From Nelumbo lutea (Eukaryota > Streptophyta > Magnoliopsida > Proteales > Nelumbonaceae), in NCBI GenBank assembly GCA_022828595.1, contig JAKGHH010000007.1, positions 32,674,356 through 32,738,355 on the forward strand: a stretch of 64,000 nucleotides of DNA, written 5' to 3'. Numbering within the stretch: the stretch's first letter is position 1; each line of letters starts with the position of its first letter. Under the pieces are notes generated by a model. It did not search any database and was not told the origin of the DNA. It was given only the letters and a program-made list of their open reading frames with translations. Shown in pieces: positions 33,875 to 44,385 of this stretch. The position numbers and the translations under genes were made by a program.

Positions 33875-34202
33875 TAGGGGTGTCCACGATTTGGTTAACC
33901 AAACCATGGGAAATTTTTACAAACTGAACTTGTACCACCGGTTTTTCCATTTCTCCAAACCAGCCAAACCGGTACCACCAATTAACCGGTCTACCGGTTT
34001 TGGTTTTTGACCGATTTGATTCTTTGTTTTTCGATTTTTTATATTTATATCATATATTATATAAATATATAATATAATATTATAAATAATAAATATACCA
34101 CATCGAAACTGAACCAATCGGTTCAGTTAACTGCATTTTCTGGTTCATCTTTCTCGATTCTATTCATTGTTTTGGTCTTTTAGTTTTTCATGGACATCCC
34201 TA
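33875..34202. mobile_element. hAT-type MITE, 328 bp
   Basis: The ends TAGGGGTGTCCACGA and, inverted, TAGGGATGTCCATGA. The 8-base flanks ATTGGAAG and ATCAGAAT agree at five positions, a possible decayed TSD. The inside is rich in ACCGGTT.GGTT words and has an AT block at 34035-34100. Confidence 0.65.
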
Positions 34203-34829
34203 ATCAGAATGAGAAGGGGTTTTTGTCACCACCGCTTTGCTCTTTGTCTCAAGGTTGAGGACGATAGGACGATGAATAGTTCATAAGAAGGGTATTTTAA
34301 GAGTTTTAAAAACATTACCAGTCATGTAGTGTTACATGTGAACAGAGCATGGTGGAAAGTTAACGGCAATGGAGGTTTTAGACAATTGTTGGAAACAGTA
34401 GGAGTACTTTAAGATAATATGTAAACAGTAAGGACATAATTAGTTAATTAGTTAAACCATAAGGGTAGTTTAAGAAATTTTTCCTTCTTTTTTTTTTCGA
34501 CCATTCTCTCTTAAAACCTAACTAACCAAAAATCTCTTCATTATAAAAACAGAGTTCGATTTAAAAAAAAAAAAATCTTCATTAGGCCCTATTCGTTTGT
34601 AACTGTGCAGCTTACCTGGGTAAGTGTAACCTTTACCCGGGTAAGTGCACTTATTCATGTTCTTTTGATTTTTAGGATTCCCATGTCAATAATAAAATGA
34701 CATTTCTACCCATCAAAAGTAACTCTTGAAATGGGTAAAATTGTCCCATCAGGTTTTGTAAAACTTTCTCACAGGTGGGAAAGTTACTTATCCACCTAAG
34801 AGATGGGTAAGTTTTACCTAGGAAAGTAA

Positions 34830-36035
34830 GGCCATGCTTGGTTCAATTCTCATTCTTTCTCATTTTTACCCAAGATGAAATTCTAAAATGAAAAAAAATT
34901 GGTAAAAATATATAGAATGATAAAATATTGCTATGAACCAAACACTTTTTTCCTAAAAATTAATTATTTTCATACCAACAAATGTCCTATGTTGCTTATT
35001 TTCATTATTCAAAAAGAAAAGTCGTGTTGGCATTCACAAACCGCCAGCCTAGGTCTTCAACATTCAATGTTTACCACTTGGCATAGGTGTTTTGTAAAAG
35101 TACTTTCGCAAAAGCGCTTTAATAAAAGTACATTTGTAAATGTGCTTTTATAACTTTCCTAAAAGTGCTTTTGTAAAAGTACTTCCGTAAAAGTGCTTTT
35201 GTAAAAGTACTTTCGTAAAATTACTTTCATAAAAGTGCTTTTGTAAAAGTGCTTTCATTAAAGTGCTTTCGTAAAAGTACTTTCGTAAAATTACTTTCAT
35301 AAAAGTGCTTTTGTAAAAGTGCTTTCATTAAAGTGCTTTCGTAAAAGTACTTTCATGAAAGTGCTTTTGTAAAAGGACTTTCATAAAAGTCTTTTTATAA
35401 AAGTGCTTTCATAAAAGTTTAATAAAAGTGCTTTCGTAAAGGTACTTTCGTAAAAATACTTCCATAAAAGTGTTTTTATAAAAGTTCTTTCGTAAAAGTA
35501 CTTTGTAAAAATGCTTTTATAAAATTGCTTTTGTAAAAGTACTTTCGTAACAGTGCTTTTATAGAAGTGTTTTCATAAAAGTGCTTTTGTAAAAGTATTT
35601 TCATAAAAGTGCTTTTATAAAAGTATTTTCATAAAAGTGCTTTAGTAAAATACTTTTATAAAAGTATTTTCGTAAAAGTGCTTTTGTAAAGTACTATCAT
35701 AAAAGTGATTTTATATAAGTACTTTTATAAAAGTATTTCCAAAAAAGTGCTTTCATAGAAGTGTTTTTGTAAAAGTGTTTTCGTAAAAATAAACATTTAT
35801 GGCAATAGTTTTGTAGGCAAAGTTTCATCAAATAATGAAATGAGCAAGATGGGGCATGATTATTTTTCATGCCGCAAGGTACCCTATTTTTGTGCTACAA
35901 AGTTGATTTTTCATTATAAGAAAAATGTGGCCCTTGGTAATAATTTTGTAACCAAACACTCTAATGTTATTCATTCTTGCCTAGATTGAGCAAGAGCTAA
36001 GAGAATGAGGCATAGAGCAGCGAACCAAATATGGC
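34830..36035. mobile_element. TIR element (~1.2 kb) enlarged by an internal minisatellite
   Basis: The ends are GGCCATGCTTGGTTC at 34830 and, on the other strand, GGCCATATTTGGTTC ending at 36035. Similar ATTCTCATTCTTTCTC sequence lies inside both ends (34846-34865; inverted near 35990-36010). The flanking triplets TAA and TGA could be a decayed TWA duplication, which would make it PIF/Harbinger-like. More than half of the element is the tandem array at 35085-35795. Confidence 0.65.
35085..35795. repeat. Minisatellite of ~14-15-bp near-palindromic units, about 47 copies
   Basis: Units follow AAAAGTGCTTTTGT, AAAAGTACTTTCGT and CATAAAAGTGCTTTT. The core AAAAGTACTTTT is self-complementary, so each unit can pair with itself and with any other unit. 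A ~69-bp higher-order block, GTAAAAGTACTTTCGTAAAA to TTAAAGTGCTTTC, occurs twice in succession (about 35204-35272 and 35273-35341). That indicates amplification by multi-unit duplication. Confidence 0.92.
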
Positions 36036-36353
36036 CTGAGGATAACTTTAAAATAGGGCCCATTGCTTAATGCAAAAAGAACATAGGAAAGTTGGTCAAT
36101 GGGAAAAAAATACCGCTTAAATAAAATTCCCATACATATTTACCTACAAAGGAACGAGACCTAAAGAATATTACTTAAGAGGCAATAAAACAAAGCTAAG
36201 AAATACATATAAAAATAGAGTTTGGTAGTTCATTTTCCCCCTTCTGTCGTATGATATTTGAATAGTTGAATCGGACCTACCCAAATGGGGCTGTCAAAAT
36301 TTGAAGGCTGTCCAAACGGAGTTGAGTCGGATCTGCACTTATATGATGCTTAC

Positions 36354-36530
36354 GAGGACTATTATCTCAACATTCTTTCCGATGAATTTGGGAATTGCTA
36401 CTGTGAGAACATTTGAATGTTTATGCTCTTCAAGTCTACCAATAAAGGCTATTATAGGGGTATTTTGGTCCACATGCAACTCGATTTTTGCTTGAAGTGC
36501 TTCCTTTAGAAGAGGCTTTGCATCCATAAC
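36354..36530 (-). pseudogene. Isolated exon of a granule-bound starch synthase-like gene
   Basis: The 177-bp segment encodes 59 residues, including [27 protein letters not shown] and [15 protein letters not shown]. This is the start of the C-terminal Rossmann domain of GT5 starch synthases, with FIGRLEE(Q)K as the ADP-glucose-binding neighbourhood. It is bounded by a normal acceptor (TTTCCAG at 36531) and donor (GTAAGC at 36353), at the positions expected for a GBSS exon. No other starch-synthase exon is seen on either side. The usual QKGSD reads HKHSN. It is therefore a captured or relict genomic fragment including some intron, not a working gene. Confidence 0.8.
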
Positions 36531-36853
36531 CTGGAAATGACAATTTCAGCATATCAATTCCTGCAACAAGAAACTGTCAAATAAATGGGAAAAGGGGTGG
36601 TTTGAAAGTTCCTTATAGTTGTAGCATAAATGATACGGAAAGAGTTATGACCCATCAAAGCCATTCATGAATTTTGATAAATAACACCTGATTCGCTATC
36701 ACGTTTATGATTCCAATTTATAGATCAATTGTTTTCGGATATTATATCTTTTCCATATCATAGTCTAACCCTCTTATTTAACATTGATATATTTGTCTAT
36801 GGTTGGATTCCACTCCTGAACATCTATGCCATTAACAATACCACTAGTGCCAG

Positions 36854-37118
36854 TCTTTCGAATTATGTCATCGCCATGGCAAAGTCCTGGTGGAACAGGG
36901 CGCTATCGGTTGGGTAGGCATGAACCCACCATTTGGTTCTATCACTGATCATCAGTTGCTGGTCGGCGTGAAGGATCCCCCTCCTTTGCACCAGGGTCTT
37001 GCTGTATATTGTTCCGAATCATTGTCCCGTTCCTTCATACAGAAGCTTTGCTCTTCCCTGTGTTATGACAACTGCCTCAACATTGTTGACCTCTACTTCA
37101 ATCTGGTTGCCGGAGAAG
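36854..37118 (+). other. Unidentified exon-like open segment
   Basis: An 88-codon open frame reads [20 protein letters not shown], then PPFGSITDHQLLVGVKDPPP and NIVDLYFNLVAGE. It is preceded by an AG (36852-36853) and followed by GTAAAG (37119), so both edges look like splice sites. Codon composition is less AT-rich than the surroundings. I do not recognise the protein. No neighbouring exon is evident. Like the GBSS exon 320 bp away on the other strand, it may be a captured gene fragment. Confidence 0.4.
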
Positions 37119-37392
37119 GTAAAGATAAACGTGTTTAATATCAACTACTTTTAAGTTTTAACCCCATGGCCCATACCCCACATTTAACTCAAGTTGACTG
37201 TGAAATCCTTCTGAACACATAGTTGTTGGGATCAAGTGATCATAGCCACATGATCAATCAGCTTCTGTTCAATAATTTAACTTAAATGTGTATGGCTTTT
37301 CCATGAAAAATTAATTCAGGACTTGTTTTTGGCTGGCTTATTCCAACATGCGTTTTTCTTCCTAAATGCGAAGCCCAAGGAGCAAATGTTTG

Positions 37393-37611
37393 TCGAGAGA
37401 TGTCGGACATCCACAGCTCCGGTCTCGTTGCACCGGCATCGGAGTTGGGCCTATCAAAGAATTCCGTCATGGCACCTGCAATGGCACCGACAACCAGCTT
37501 GACTATGGATCGTATTGTTGCATTTTGATCGAGGGATGTCGGAGATCCGAAGCTCCGGCCTTGTTGCATCGGCAACGGAGTTGGGCCTGTCTATGAATTC
37601 TTTTATGGCAC
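37393..37611. repeat. Direct repeat, 83-bp units 136 bp apart
   Basis: 37393-37475 and 37529-37611 align along their whole length, from TCGAGAGATGTCGGA.ATCC, through AGCTCCGG.CT.GTTGCA and CGGAGTTGGGCCT, to ATGGCAC. The second copy has several substitutions. The region is GC-richer than its neighbours. Minus-strand translation gives RPNS-ATRPEL-like phrases in both units, but no known protein. Confidence 0.85.
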
Positions 37612-37639
37612 ATGAACAAAACAATCGTAAAAGATGAGA

Positions 37640-38090
37640 CGTAATAGGGTCGGTACAACATTATCTGTTTAAAAAACTTTAAACAGTCGGATGAAAACCT
37701 TTTTCGAAATTATCTGATGGAATGCTAATGAAGGGGAGGGGTCATTGTCACTGACACCATAATACAACGAGTATTTGTGACAATAAACGTGACGCTATAG
37801 CCGTGATGTTGCAAAAGGGGGACAGTGACAAGGGGTAGTTTGGACATTTAAAAAATTATAAACAGTCGGGTGAATTTTTTTTTGTATTTAACTGTTAGAA
37901 CGTTAACGAAAGGGGGTTTTTATCTAACGGCTAAAGTTTAGGGGTAATTTGTCGCAAAAAAAAATTAGAACGGGGATTTTGTCACTGAGCCCATAGTACA
38001 AGGGGTCTTTGTAATTTATCATATTTTTTTTATTCAAAAAATCCGATGAAGTATTGAATATGCAAACGTGGCAAGTGATGCTGCAACCAG
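37640..38090. repeat. Diverged MITE-like repeats upstream of the RAP gene
   Basis: TTTAAACAGTCGGATGAA (about 37677) and TATAAACAGTCGGGTGAA (about 37858) each precede similar stretches with GTTAACGAAAGGGG-type and 'GTCACTG..CCATA.TACAA.G.GT.TTTGT' words (about 37745 and 37982). Two degraded copies of one repeat are likely. They end about 450 bp before the RAP start codon. Confidence 0.5.
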
Positions 38091-38554
38091 ACGGCTACAT
38101 ACGCTTATCCCGACCCGAACTTTTGGTAATCTCTTTGTCCTTCACTCTCCATGGGAGAAGATACCACCAGTCCACTACCTTCTCCGTGTATCCAATTGCT
38201 CGTTCATGCAGTGAAACAAGATAAGTGAGAGAGAGTGATCGAGGGATCAAAGCACCTCCTCTCCATTTCATCTCATATTTATGCAATGGCTAGAAATTCA
38301 ATGCCAATATGTGGTAATAGTAAGACTTCTGCCGTTGTTTCGCAACTGTAGGAACTGGATTGCTTCTGGTTATGCGAGATTTTACCGTTGTTCTCTGTAA
38401 CAACTGGATTCTTGTTCTTGGGTCATTTTTCTTTTTCTCTTTATTTCTCCAGAACTGATTATATTCCTTCATGGGTGTGAGAGGAGAGTCTTTTCTTTGA
38501 GCTAGTCCCCAGTGGTTCTGAGTCCTTCAAGTTGTCGTTTCTCTCTTCGTAAAA

Positions 38555-41500
38555 ATGGATGGGTTGTTTAATACATTTGTGCCTCAGAGATGCTTGCAGA
38601 CGCTGAATTTTGCTCAAAAAAGACTTCAGAAGCTTCCAATAACGAAATTGGGATATGGGCTTTCTTATAGGAAACTCGAGCTGGGTTTTCTCGGAAGGAA
38701 TTGCAGAAACATAAGATGGAATGTTTCGGTTGGTGTTAAAAGTGTAGAGGAGGATCAGCAAGAGCATGACATGGACTGGGAGTTGGAATTTGTTGGGGAG
38801 CTCGATCCATTAGGGTTCCAGCCCCCTAAGAAGAGAAACCGTCAAAAGTCGAAATTGCTCGATGATACCGAAGGGATGGATTGGTGTGTGAGGGCAAGGA
38901 AGGTTGCATTGAAATCCATTGAGGCACGTGGCTTGACTCATACCATGGAAGATTTAATTACTGCTAAGAAGAAGAAGAACAAGAACAAGAACAAGCGGAG
39001 CAACACAGAGAAGATCAGTACTAGAAGCAAGATAGCAGAAGAATATTCAGATGAAGAATTTGATATGGGGGATATGGACCCTGCAGATGGTACCGGCCAC
39101 CTTAGAAGGACAGTGAGTATGCTTGCAGGTGGTATGTTCGAAGAAAGGAAGGAGAAAGCAAGGGATGCTTTTGTGCAAAGGCTCTCCCAGTTCTCTGGAC
39201 CCTCTGATAGGAAGAAAGAAGTAACCTTGAATAAAGCAATTATAGAAGCACAGACTGCAGAAGAAGTACTGGAAGTATCTACTGAGACAATCTTAGCAGT
39301 GGGGAAAGGATTGAACCCATCCCCTCTCACCCCTTTGAACATTGCAACTGCCCTTCACCGAATTGCTAAAAACATGGAGAGCGTCTGTATGATAAGAAGT
39401 CATAGGTTGGCATTTGCTCGTCAAAGAGGGATGTCTATGCTTGTGGCCATCGCGATGGCAGCATTACCCGAATGCTCTGCTCAGGGTATCTCCAATATTG
39501 CCTGGGCATTGTCAAAGATAGGGGGTGAGCTACTATATATGTCAGAAATGGATAGAGTTGCAGAAGTGGCAGTAACCAAAGTTGAGGACTTCAATTCACA
39601 AAATGTTGCTAATCTAGCAGGTGCATTTGCTTCAATGCAGCACTCTGCTTCAGAACTCTTTTCAGAATTATCCAGAAGGGCATCAGATATAATTCATACT
39701 TTTTCCGAGCAAGAGCTTGCTCAGGTTTTGTGGGCCTTTGCTTCTCTTTATGAGCCAGCAGACCTTTTAATGAATTCCCTTGATGATGCTTTTGGAAATG
39801 CAGCCAATTTCAAATACTTCTTGGAAGGAGAAAGAAGCCTGGAAAGCATGGAGGATCTTACCTTGGAGGAGTCTTTAGATTCTCCTGTACTCAATTTTAC
39901 TAGGGATCAACTTGGTAATATAGCATGGTCTTATGCTGTTCTTGGACAAATGGATAGGGTTTTCTTCTCCAATTTGTGGAAGACTCTAAGCCAATTTGAG
40001 GAGCAAAGGATTTCAGAGCTGTATAGGGAGGATATCATGTTCGCTTCTCAGGTTCATCTTGTGAACCAGTGTTTGAAGCTTGAATACCCACAGCTTGACT
40101 TATCTTTGAAGTCTAACCTGAAGGAGAAAATTGTACAGATTGGGAAAACTAAGAGGTTTAATCAGAAAACAACTTCTTCATTCCAAAAGGAAGTGGCTCG
40201 CCTTCTTGTCAGCACGGGCTTTGATTGGGTTAGAGAATATGCTGTAGATGGATATACCTTGGATGCAGTCTTGGTTGATCAAAAGGTTGCTCTGGAGATT
40301 GATGGACCGACTCACTTCTCACGGAATTCTGGTGTTCTCTTTTTACCTAAATATTTTCATAGCTTAAGCTTTAGCAGTTTTGCTGATTTTTCTCTGAACA
40401 TTGTTTTTATCCTTTTATCTCCATTGACCCTGCAGGGACCCCCTTAGGTCACACCATGCTGAAGCGCCAGTATATTACTGCTGCTGGTTGGAAATTAGTG
40501 TCTTTGTCTTATCGAGAAGTAAGTTCCAAAAAGGAAATGCTTTAACATCTTTAATAATGTTTAAGACACCTAGATACTGTTAATACACAAACTGGATATG
40601 GAAAAAGGAGGCATGAATCTCTATTTCTGGAGATCCAGAAAAATGAGTATGGATACAAGTATACATTTACTATGTTGATGTCATGTTATATATTCATTTT
40701 TCTAGAACTAAGTATCATTTTCCAATACTTCTAAAGACCATTGTTCAATGTTGGTCCCAGCCATCTGGGGTCTTGGGAAGGGTAGATTGGATATGGTCCT
40801 AACCTTTGGCAGCACAAAGGGGCCTCTTGCAGAATCAAACCTGTGTATTGTCTTTTTTTTTTTTATCAATAATCTTCATTTTTTTATTGCTTTCTCCCCA
40901 CCCCTTGTTTTGCTAAAGCATCAGCCACACTATTAGCTGACCTTTATGTCCATTGGAAACTCACTTGCACCCTCCTAGTTGGATTGTGCTAAGATGTTTA
41001 GTAGGAAATGAAGATACAGAACAAGACCATTAAATGAGAATGAGGAAGATGAGTATGAAGTTAAAGGGGAAGAGAATCTAGAGGATGAAGTTACATTGGA
41101 TGAAACACATATAGTAGAGAGTTAGTGGAGGTGGGTAAAACACTGGGTTTATTCTTCTTGAGAAGGGGGGGGGGGAAGAAGTTGCAAGGAAGATGTTAAA
41201 GAGCTGGAGATGTTTAAACTTCACTGTATAACCTGTTATTTCTGATTGTTCAATAAAAATTACTATTACTTATTAAAAAAGAGCTCTAGGAGAGGGATAG
41301 AGAGGAAAAGAAGCTGGTTCATGATGAGGATGGTTTTAATTTAGGGGCAGGGGGATTTGGTGGAGTGGTTGATAGAGAAGGGTGTGGGGGAGTAGAATTC
41401 AAGACTATTGAAAAGAATGTTGTGTTGGAGTTTGACAGCATTAATGATAGTGTTAAAGCTGTTAAAGAGGTTAAGAAGAATCCTAATGCAGTAAAGTGTT

Positions 41501-42720
41501 TTAAAAGATTAAGTGTTAGCAATCTTTCTGATTTCAAAAGTGTTTGCCAGATTGAGAGGAATTATGTTTGGCATAGGGCCTACCAAGAAGGTGAAAAAAG
41601 CTAGAAATTTTTAAGAAGAGAGGTGGCAAACTTACGCCGTTGATTCTCTAGCATTCAAGTAATTGGGTTTGAGGCTGGGTTGGGGTTTGGAAGTGTGATT
41701 GTAAGGCCTGAATAGGTAGTTGCTGATGTTTTTGCGGATGTGGTCAAGGTCTGAATGGTGGTTTTGTTTTGTAGGCGTTTAGGAGGGGCAGGGTTTGAAA
41801 TCTTGCTCTCAGTGGGGTAGTGTTTTTTTTACCTTTTTTGGTTTGGGGTGAAGCTGATGTGGGTCTTGCTGCTGTTCAGTTGGGGTTGAGTTCCTTTGTG
41901 TTTGTCCTAAGGTGTAAAACCAATAAAAGTACAAAAGTGCCCCTATTGAGTTATATGTCAATATCACTAAAATCCCCATCAAGTGGAACATAGATATCTG
42001 TTCTCACTTAGGCATTTAAAAACACCCAAGGAACTGTTTCCCCCTCCCCCCTCCACACACATACACACACACACACACAATACACAACACACTTACAGCC
42101 AGCTTGGGAACATTGCTGTGGATATTGTAATGAAGTTTGTTCTTTAACTAAGGAAAATCATAACTGGTGTCTGTTTTTTTTACTTCAAAAACCTAGATAG
42201 AAAGTCCAAATTATTTAAGCATGGAGATAAAGAGCTAAATATGAGGAATCGTTTTTGATTTCTGCCCATAAAATGGAAAATTTATATATTATGAGCCTTT
42301 TATGTCATTACATCCTCTACATGTGGGAGAAGTATCTTCAGTGAGAATATGTTATTAATAAGTTTTAGACAGCTTGTAGATGTAACAAATATAAATTTCA
42401 TAGCTTGAATGATAATTATTGTAGTTAATACCGATGAGCTATGAGGGAGAGGCTGGTGATGCCTTTACTTCAAATTTTACCCACCCAGGTATTGAATAAG
42501 CATGGACTATTTGATCAGTGGGTGACATCTTGGATTGGTAGCTCTTGTTGTACATATTAATTCTCAGTATTCTTCTATTTATATTATGGCTGATGTTGTG
42601 AGTTTCTTATTGTTATCATTCTTACAGTGGGAGGAGCTTCAAGGTGAATTCGAGCAGCTGAACTACTTAAGGAAAATTCTTGATGACCATATAGGCAAAC
42701 ACCATCAAAATGTTATATAA
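38555..42720 (+). CDS. RAP: RAP-domain protein, probably chloroplast-targeted, three exons
   Basis: Exons 38555-40331, 40436-40518 and 42628-42720 join in phase (1, then 0) to give 650 residues and TAA. Introns are 104 bp (GTGTTC...TGCAG) and 2.1 kb (GTAAGT...TTACAG). Residues 1-60 are basic and Ser/Leu-rich, like a plastid transit peptide. Residues about 90-170 are highly charged, with a run of Lys/Asn ([10 protein letters not shown]). A helical-repeat region follows (about 210-500) with [35 protein letters not shown] and [15 protein letters not shown], typical of OPR/FASTK-like RNA-binding arrays. The C-terminus is a RAP domain (about 560-640): [34 protein letters not shown]. Arabidopsis RAP has this architecture and length and acts in chloroplast 16S rRNA maturation. 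I infer the same role here. Confidence 0.92.
40733..40848 (-). mobile_element. SINE-like element, copy 3 (partial), in RAP intron 2
   Basis: The plus strand reads TTCAATGTTGGTCCCAGCCA, TCTGGGGTCTTGGGAAGGGT and then AGAATCAAACCTGTG, matching the complement of the 3' two thirds of the copies at 21.6 and 24.5 kb. The A-box end is missing. Confidence 0.6.
40853..40950 (-). mobile_element. LINE 3' tip in RAP intron 2
   Basis: A T-run (40852-40864) followed by ATCAATAATCTTCA is the minus-strand LINE tail. The minus-strand peptide [17 protein letters not shown] ends the RNase H domain. It is a very short 5'-truncated insertion that abuts the SINE. Confidence 0.7.
40951..42627. other. Rest of RAP intron 2, transposon debris
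   Basis: An A-tailed 3' end (CAATAAAAATTACTATTACT then A-run, 41250-41280) suggests another retroposon on the plus strand. An open stretch at 41340-41604 ([19 protein letters not shown]...) could be LINE ORF1 debris but is not identified. A CA microsatellite is at 42056-42080. No exon is needed here, since exons 2 and 3 join directly. Confidence 0.45.
42056..42080. repeat. CA microsatellite
   Basis: Interrupted (CA)n tract within RAP intron 2. Confidence 0.85.
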
Positions 42721-43699
42721 ATACAAAATATAGAGGAGGTAGAAGTATTGATAGTTGATCCAATGAAATCAAGGAATATGTAGAGGGTCCAACCACTATA
42801 ATCAAATTGCTACGTCAAATGTGTTAGTCATTGAAAGGAGTTGGTTAGAAAGGAGTAAATTCTTTTACCCAAATATCTGATTCAAATAATTATTTGTTTC
42901 TTCTCAAGTCTCCTACTCTTGCTCAAATATTCATTTCTTCATTTATTTCAATGTAATGTATGGTTCTGGAAGCATCAAGTTCGCAAAAATTTTGTGGTTG
43001 CATTAAATTTGGTGAAGTATTTCCATTTCTAGTGTATTGCCCTTGCCAAGTAAAAATCAAACTTTAGACTGATAAACAATACTGACTTAGAAAAGCTAGA
43101 GATTTTATAGGGATGATGGATTTTACTTTTCTTACTTTGGAATGAAGTATCTATTTTGTAAGAGGCCAAGCTTTGGAACCTCTAGATTGAACTAAAATCC
43201 CATTCACTGTAGCAACTCCAAATCCTTGAAGAGAGAGTAATTCTGGATACCTAATATGGCCCTCACTCCCTTAAAATATGCTGTAAACTACTTTAGATTT
43301 TGTATTTTCTTAACATGGTTGCTTTCTGTATCTGTGCAAGCTAATGTTGGCTTCCTTAGAAGGGGGGGGTCATTTTTCTGTAAAAAGATGTTGGACTCTC
43401 TTTTCCAAATTAATGGTTGGTCCTTAACTTCTCTGCAATGTCTGTTTTCTCTTTATGTCTGATTCTTCATGAAGTCCATGGGTCGCATGATCTTCCTTGT
43501 TTGGCTGGTTAGACTCCAATGAAAGAGTTAGAATCAGGTAGTGAAACTCTTTCCTTACCCCATCTTTTCTTTCAAAAGTCATCGTTGAAGCATCAAAAAG
43601 CTTGTGTCATTGAAATCAACTTGTCCTTTTGCAACCTTGTGGCACCGATTTATGTCAGTAGGCCTGTATAAGATGCATCAATGATATTTGGTTTACAAA
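42721..43699. other. RAP 3' flank, no further gene seen
   Basis: Presumed 3' UTR and downstream DNA. No clear polyadenylation signal can be singled out, and no coding frame is convincing. Confidence 0.45.
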
Positions 43700-43704
43700 G
43701 TTTC

Positions 43705-43956
43705 TGTTTTCTTGGTAAACACACAACAGAGTATCAGAACAGTGAGAGAAGAGAAGGGAGAAGGGAGAAGAGAGAAGAGAGAAGAGAGAAGAGAGAAGAG
43801 AGAAGAGAGAAAAGTTTTGGAGTCAAAAAACATAAGCTGGTGGCATCATCCTTTTTGTTATTTATATTAGGGCGACTCACTTTAAAATAAAAGAAGGTAA
43901 AATTACATATGTGCCCCTGCGGCACTAAACTAAAGAAAAGACTAACATATTCAACA
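43705..43956 (-). repeat. 3' LTR of the nested copia, 252 bp
   Basis: It matches the 51490-51698 LTR from TTTCTTGGTAAA.ACACA to AACATATTCAACA. It is 43 bp longer because a GAGAGAA-type microsatellite at about 43741-43812 has expanded. On the element's strand it starts TGTTGAATATGTTAG. Confidence 0.95.
43741..43812. repeat. GAGAGAA microsatellite expansion in the 3' LTR
   Basis: About seven repeats of GAGAGAA sit where the 5' LTR has only one or two. Identical LTRs at insertion imply that the difference arose afterwards. Confidence 0.9.
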
Positions 43957-43967
43957 CTCCCCCTCAA

Positions 43968-44058
43968 GTTGGGACATAGATATCAATCATGCCCAACTTG
44001 TCACATAAGTCATCGTGCCGCGAGTGATGTAAGCCTTTCGTAAATATGTCTGCAAGTT
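43968..44058 (-). pseudogene. End of RNase H of the nested copia (C-terminal piece)
   Basis: Minus strand: QLADIFTKGLHHSRHDDLC then DKLGMIDIYVP and the stop, directly before the polypurine tract. The preceding residues (HVSSKEQLADI) continue across the LINE at 48674-48708. Confidence 0.88.
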
Positions 44059-44385
44059 AGATTGAAGGAAGATTACTTGGAAAGGAATTTTCAGAAGAAG
44101 GGATTGCCTAGTGAGGAAGGAGAGGGGGCTGAAATAGAAGAAGATAAGAGGACATAATTGAATTCTGAAACAGGAAGAGATTATCAAAAGGTTGACCTTG
44201 GGGTGGGAAAGGAAGTAGTTAAAACATACCAAAGGAAACCCGAGGAAAAAAAAGAGGAGAAAAGGGAGCATAGAAAGAAGGAAAGGATTGAGGTGCAATG
44301 ACTAATATCCGACATTGAGGCTGATATTGAGTTTAGTGGAAGGGGAGAGAGGAGGAAGAACTCTAGGTAAGGAGTTGACTTCAGA

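Noticed and set aside
33690..33950. 86-codon minus-strand open frame
   Set aside because: Half of it lies inside a hAT MITE and it shows no known domain.
35085..35795. CRISPR-like regular repeats
   Set aside because: The repeats are contiguous 14-15-bp units without unique spacers, in plant nuclear DNA; it is a minisatellite.
38938..39342. 134-codon minus-strand open frame
   Set aside because: It is antisense to the RAP gene's exon 1. The repetitive Leu/Phe composition comes from the Lys-rich tract on the coding strand.
40332..40447. Read-through C-terminus ([11 protein letters not shown]...) of the 630-codon RAP frame
   Set aside because: It is intron 1. Splicing GTGTTC...TGCAG restores the RAP domain sequence [12 protein letters not shown].
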